NCBI RefSeq assembly: GCF_009847015.1
Contig: NZ_WVEM01000006.1
Span: forward strand, 1-64,000
Source of the DNA: Sunxiuqinia indica
GTDB taxonomy: Bacteria > Bacteroidota > Bacteroidia > Bacteroidales > Prolixibacteraceae
DNA length: 64,000 nucleotides
Reading direction: 5' to 3'
The translations under genes were made by a program, and so were the position numbers. The notes beneath the pieces are model-generated. The model made no database searches. It had not been told where the DNA came from and saw only the letters and a list, made by a program, of their open reading frames with translations. Below are positions 60,862 through 64,000 of this stretch, in pieces; the stretch's first letter is position 1; every line of letters begins with the position of its first letter.

Positions 60862-62268
60862 ATGAACCCAATTAATGTGCAAGTAAACGTCAAGAAAATT
60901 CTGGCCGACACGCTAACGCCGGTCAGTGTTTATCTTAAGTTCAGGGAGTTATTCCCCAACTCTATTTTGCTTGAAAGTTCCGATTATCACGGAAACGAAA
61001 ATGCCTATTCATTCATCTGTATAAAGCCGATGTATTGCTTTACTGCCGATCAGGGGGTAATTACTATCGACCATTTAGGGAAGCAGCTGATGCAAAAGAA
61101 AGTTACAGATCATAAAACGGTAGCTGTCGATTTGGATGCTTTTTTTAAGTCGTTTAAGTTGAGTGGCGATGTGGCTGAAATGCCGGCCAACGGGTTATTT
61201 GGCTATCTCAGCTTCGATTCGATCAAATATTTTGAAAAGATTGATATTACTGCCGAGCGAAAAGATGAATATGCTGTGCCTGAAGTAAAGTATTGCTTTT
61301 ACAAATACATCATTGCGATCGATCATAACAAAGACATGATCTCGCTGATCGAAAACCTTCCGGAAGGTGAAACAGCAGAGATGGTACAAATTGAGTCCTT
61401 ATTGAAAAACCTATCATTCCCCGATACACATTTCAATCTGTTAGGCGATGAGAAGTCGAATATAACAGATGAGGATTACCGACAAATGGTGAGCAAAGGC
61501 AAAGAGCACTGCTATCGGGGCGACGTTTTTCAAATTGTACTTTCGCGCCAGTTTTCACAACAATATGTAGGCGATGAATTTAACGTGTACCGGGCACTGC
61601 GGTCAGTTAATCCATCGCCTTATTTATTTTTCTTCGACTATGGCGATTTCCGGATATTCGGATCGAGCCCCGAAGCAGAACTGCGTATTAAAAAAGGTCG
61701 TGCGATAATTAATCCTATTGCCGGGACTTTCCGCAGAACAGGCAACGATGAGCAGGATCGTATTTTAGCCGAGAAATTATGCGCTGACCCAAAAGAGAAT
61801 GCCGAGCATGTGATGCTGGTTGATCTGGCACGAAACGACCTTAGCCGCAACGCAGAAGATGTAGTGGTGGACAGCTATCGTGAGGTGCAATACTTCTCGC
61901 ATGTGATTCACCTGGTTTCAGAAGTTTCTGGTAAGTTGCCGGAAGATGCGAATATGGTGACTGTGCTAGGCGATTCTTTTCCTGCAGGAACGTTGTCAGG
62001 AGCACCCAAGCACATGGCCATGCAGTTAATCGACCGATACGAAAATCAGCGCAGGAGTTATTACGGCGGTGCCATTGGCTTTATGGGATTCGACAATAGC
62101 CTGAATCATGCCATTATGATCCGTTCATTTTTGAGTAAAGGAAAAACACTTTATTACCAGGCCGGTGCCGGAATTGTAGCAGATTCGCAGGAAGAAAACG
62201 AATTGCAGGAAGTAAATAACAAATTGGCCGCCTTGAAAAAAGCCATCGAAATTGCTAAGGAGATTTAA
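60862..62268 (+). CDS. trpE: Anthranilate synthase component I
   Basis: TrpE makes anthranilate from chorismate, using ammonia from TrpG. The feedback-site motif LLESSDYHGNE lies near residue 31, followed by the chorismate-binding domain with FGSSPEAELRIKKGRAIINP, IAGTFRRTGNDEQDRILAEK, HVMLVDLARNDLSRNAEDVV, FPAGTLSGAPKHMAMQLIDR and GGAIGFMGFDNSLNHAIMIR. All active-site segments are present over 468 residues. It heads the trp operon behind an attenuator, and trpG begins 2 bp after its stop. Confidence 0.98.
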   Translation: MNPINVQVNVKKILADTLTPVSVYLKFRELFPNSILLESSDYHGNENAYSFICIKPMYCFTADQGVITIDHLGKQLMQKKVTDHKTVAVDLDAFFKSFKLSGDVAEMPANGLFGYLSFDSIKYFEKIDITAERKDEYAVPEVKYCFYKYIIAIDHNKDMISLIENLPEGETAEMVQIESLLKNLSFPDTHFNLLGDEKSNITDEDYRQMVSKGKEHCYRGDVFQIVLSRQFSQQYVGDEFNVYRALRSVNPSPYLFFFDYGDFRIFGSSPEAELRIKKGRAIINPIAGTFRRTGNDEQDRILAEKLCADPKENAEHVMLVDLARNDLSRNAEDVVVDSYREVQYFSHVIHLVSEVSGKLPEDANMVTVLGDSFPAGTLSGAPKHMAMQLIDRYENQRRSYYGGAIGFMGFDNSLNHAIMIRSFLSKGKTLYYQAGAGIVADSQEENELQEVNNKLAALKKAIEIAKEI

Positions 62269-62270
62269 TC

Positions 62271-62840
62271 ATGAAAATAGTAGTCATAGATAATTACGAT
62301 TCATTCACCTACAATTTGGTGCATGCTATTAAAAAGATATCCGGACAGCCGGTTGATGTCATTCGTAACGATGAGTTGGTACTGAGTGATTTGGAAAAAT
62401 ACGATAAAATTGTACTTTCTCCCGGACCGGGAATACCTGAAGAAGCTGGTTTGCTATTGGATATTATTCGCGAATTTGCCCCACGCAAAAGCCTGTTCGG
62501 GGTTTGTTTAGGACATCAGGCCATTGGTGAAGCGTTTGGTGGAACACTAACTAATATGAACCGAGTGCTGCATGGTATCGCTACTCCGGTGAGCCAGGTG
62601 GCAGCCGACCCGATTTTATTTGATGGACTTCCTGAGCAATTTGACGCGGGCCGCTACCATAGCTGGATTGTTGATGCGGAAGGACTACCCGACTGTTTTG
62701 AAGTAACCAGCACAGACAAAAATGGACAGATCATGTCGATGAAGCACAAAGAATATGATGTGCGAGGCGTGCAGTTTCATCCCGAGTCGGTATTAACTCC
62801 GCTGGGCGAAAAGATGATCGAAAACTGGTTGAATAACTAA
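62271..62840 (+). CDS. trpG: Anthranilate synthase component II (glutamine amidotransferase)
   Basis: The 189-residue class I glutamine amidotransferase supplies ammonia to TrpE. The oxyanion Gly motif LSPGPGIPEEAGLLLD precedes the catalytic Cys in LFGVCLGHQAIGEAFGG, and the His-x-Glu pair is in VRGVQFHPESVLTPLGE. YHSWIVDAEGLPDCFEVT is the family's PYHS-like loop. It is not fused to trpD as in enterobacteria. It couples closely to trpE. Confidence 0.98.
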   Translation: MKIVVIDNYDSFTYNLVHAIKKISGQPVDVIRNDELVLSDLEKYDKIVLSPGPGIPEEAGLLLDIIREFAPRKSLFGVCLGHQAIGEAFGGTLTNMNRVLHGIATPVSQVAADPILFDGLPEQFDAGRYHSWIVDAEGLPDCFEVTSTDKNGQIMSMKHKEYDVRGVQFHPESVLTPLGEKMIENWLNN

Positions 62841-62875
62841 AAAAACTCGAAACGTTGAACTCGAAACTAATTGAC

Positions 62876-63865
62876 ATGAAAGATACTTTAAACTATTTAT
62901 TTGAAGGAAATACGCTGACTGCTGCAGAAGCAGAAGCGATTCTGACAAGAATTGGCGAAGGGCAGTTTTCAGAATCTGAGATTGCTTCTTTTTTAACGGT
63001 TTTCCGCATGCGAAAAGTGAAAGGTGAAGAGATGGCCGGCTTTCGTCAGGCGATGTTGAACTTGTGCATTCCGGTCGACTTTTCAGATTTCAATACGATT
63101 GACGTGGTGGGCACCGGTGGCGACGGTAAAAACACGTTTAACATTTCAACTTTAAGTTGCTTTATTATTGCCGGAGCGGGTTATAAGGTGACCAAACATG
63201 GCAACTATGGCTTATCGTCGGTAAGTGGCTCTTCCAATATGTTTGAGCATTTTGGCTACCAATTTACCAACGATCCTGAAAAGCTGCGTCGCGAGGTGGA
63301 TGAAATTGGTATTTGCTTTTTTCATGCTCCACTTTTCCACCCGGCGATGAAGCATGTTGGCCCGGTTCGAAGAGCATTGAAAGTAAGAACCTTATTCAAT
63401 ATTATGGGGCCACTGTTAAATCCATCGTTTCCAAAAAATCAACTGGTTGGGGTTTCTGATCTGGAGATCATGAAACTGTATCACGAGGTTTTTAAAAGCA
63501 GTGATCAAAACTTCATGATTGTTCATAGCTTGGATGGCTACGATGAAATCTCTCTAACCAGCGATGCTCAGGTTATCTCCTCAGAAGATAATAAGATCCT
63601 TGCGCCCGCTGACTTTGGTTTTGACACTTATGCCCAGGAGGAATTATCCGGCGGCGAATCGGTGGAAGATGCCGCACGAATTTTTAAAAGTATTTTGGAA
63701 GGCACAGGAACACCGGCACAAAAACATGTTGGAATTGCTAATGCTGCACTTGGTATCAAGTGCATGTGTCCCGAGAAGTCACTTACTGACTGTGTTGCCG
63801 AAGCAACTGAAGCACTGGAAAACAAAAAAGCGTTGGAGGTTTTTACCAAACTGATGACGAATTGA
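62876..63865 (+). CDS. trpD: Anthranilate phosphoribosyltransferase
   Basis: The 329-residue enzyme joins anthranilate to PRPP. PRPP-binding elements are VVGTGGDGKNTFNISTLSCF and VTKHGNYGLSSVSGSSNMFE, with the anthranilate-channel residues at FHPAMKHVGPVRRALKVRTL and NIMGPLLNPSFPKNQLVGVS. The ATG at 62876 is preferred; a TTG at 62855 would add seven residues. In the operon it lies 35 bp after trpG and 19 bp before trpC. Confidence 0.97.
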   Translation: MKDTLNYLFEGNTLTAAEAEAILTRIGEGQFSESEIASFLTVFRMRKVKGEEMAGFRQAMLNLCIPVDFSDFNTIDVVGTGGDGKNTFNISTLSCFIIAGAGYKVTKHGNYGLSSVSGSSNMFEHFGYQFTNDPEKLRREVDEIGICFFHAPLFHPAMKHVGPVRRALKVRTLFNIMGPLLNPSFPKNQLVGVSDLEIMKLYHEVFKSSDQNFMIVHSLDGYDEISLTSDAQVISSEDNKILAPADFGFDTYAQEELSGGESVEDAARIFKSILEGTGTPAQKHVGIANAALGIKCMCPEKSLTDCVAEATEALENKKALEVFTKLMTN

Positions 63866-63884
63866 CAATAAACGAAAAATCGAA

Positions 63885-64000
63885 ATGACCATATTAGACG
63901 AAATAAACAATAATAAGCGACGTGAGGTAGCTGAAGCAAAGTCCAGAATTAGCGTGGAGGAGTTAAAATTATCTCCCTACTTCAAGCGAAAAACCAATTC
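63885..64000 (+). CDS. trpC: Indole-3-glycerol phosphate synthase, 5' part (cut by window end)
   Basis: The frame starts MTILDEINNNKRREVAEAKS and runs to the window end with SVEELKLSPYFKRKTN. The TrpC N-terminal helix ILDEIxxxKRxEVxxxK and the position directly after trpD make the call secure, although only 38 codons are visible. The enzyme makes the indole ring precursor from CdRP. Confidence 0.88.
   Translation, partial: MTILDEINNNKRREVAEAKSRISVEELKLSPYFKRKTN

Overview
The window comes from a member of the Bacteroidota, most likely Marinilabiliales/Prolixibacteraceae-like. This is an inference from several signs. There are SPII lipoproteins with Cys-(S/N/D) rich starts, a TonB-dependent receptor with an N-terminal CarboxypepD_reg domain, an ECF sigma/FecR pair with STN-domain partners, DUF5777 and Haem_bd families, and Bacteroidota-type promoters (TTTG-N18-TAnnTTTG) in front of metK and a tRNA-Leu. 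The coding signal is ordinary chromosome with a repeat-rich accessory stretch in the first 13 kb.

Layout. 1-4.1 kb is a repeat-rich zone: a dispersed GC-rich element (second copy near 12.5 kb), an uncharacterised 247-aa gene followed by an 11-unit array with a period of about 20.5 bp that flips orientation in the middle, a DUF559 endonuclease-like gene bracketed by palindromic GGAGGAGTACCC...GGGGAGGTGG elements, and a decayed REP-associated (RAYT/Y1) transposase. 5.2-9.0 kb is a restriction-modification locus. It has a MIG-type T/G mismatch glycosylase and a probable type II endonuclease in one operon, facing a cytosine-5 methyltransferase whose N-terminus looks like the arm-binding domain of a Bacteroidota tyrosine recombinase. 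9.4-13.4 kb holds surface/outer-membrane proteins and hypotheticals. 13.7-15.2 kb is metK under a SAM-II riboswitch. 15.3-17.1 kb is a GT39-like membrane glycosyltransferase with C-terminal MORN repeats, split by two homopolymer frameshifts.

17.6-24.5 kb carries a radical SAM protein, two M3 metallopeptidases (PepF-like and Dcp-like) around a flavin reductase, and two haem-binding proteins. 24.8-38.2 kb, on the minus strand, is a phosphate locus: porin-pstS-pstC-pstA-pstB-phoU-phoB-phoR, then a terminator, then a TonB-dependent receptor with a lipoprotein made of two tandem copies of one domain, and a small CarboxypepD protein. 38.6-43.1 kb holds a CHRD lipoprotein, a c-type cytochrome, YceI, a DUF5777 barrel, an ECF sigma factor and a protein with both an inner-membrane helix and a C-terminal barrel. 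43.2-48.8 kb holds SIMPL, DUF2817 peptidase, aldo/keto reductase and SBF-type transporter genes.

49.0-56.3 kb, minus strand, is an envelope-signalling operon: ECF sigma, FecR, an STN-double aspartyl protease-PDZ protein, an STN-CarboxypepD protein and an MG2-like/plug protein. It lacks the usual TonB barrel. After a barrel pseudogene and tRNA-Leu(CAA) comes an orphan protein resembling the Pycsar membrane effector. 58-60.5 kb has a PHP phosphodiesterase and an MscS channel. The window ends in the trp operon (trpE-G-D-C), with a leader peptide carrying three consecutive Trp codons and an attenuator.

The most novel candidates are the integrase-arm/methyltransferase fusion with matching direct repeats at its start, the inverted 20.5-bp array, and the barrel-less sigma/FecR/STN-protease operon.
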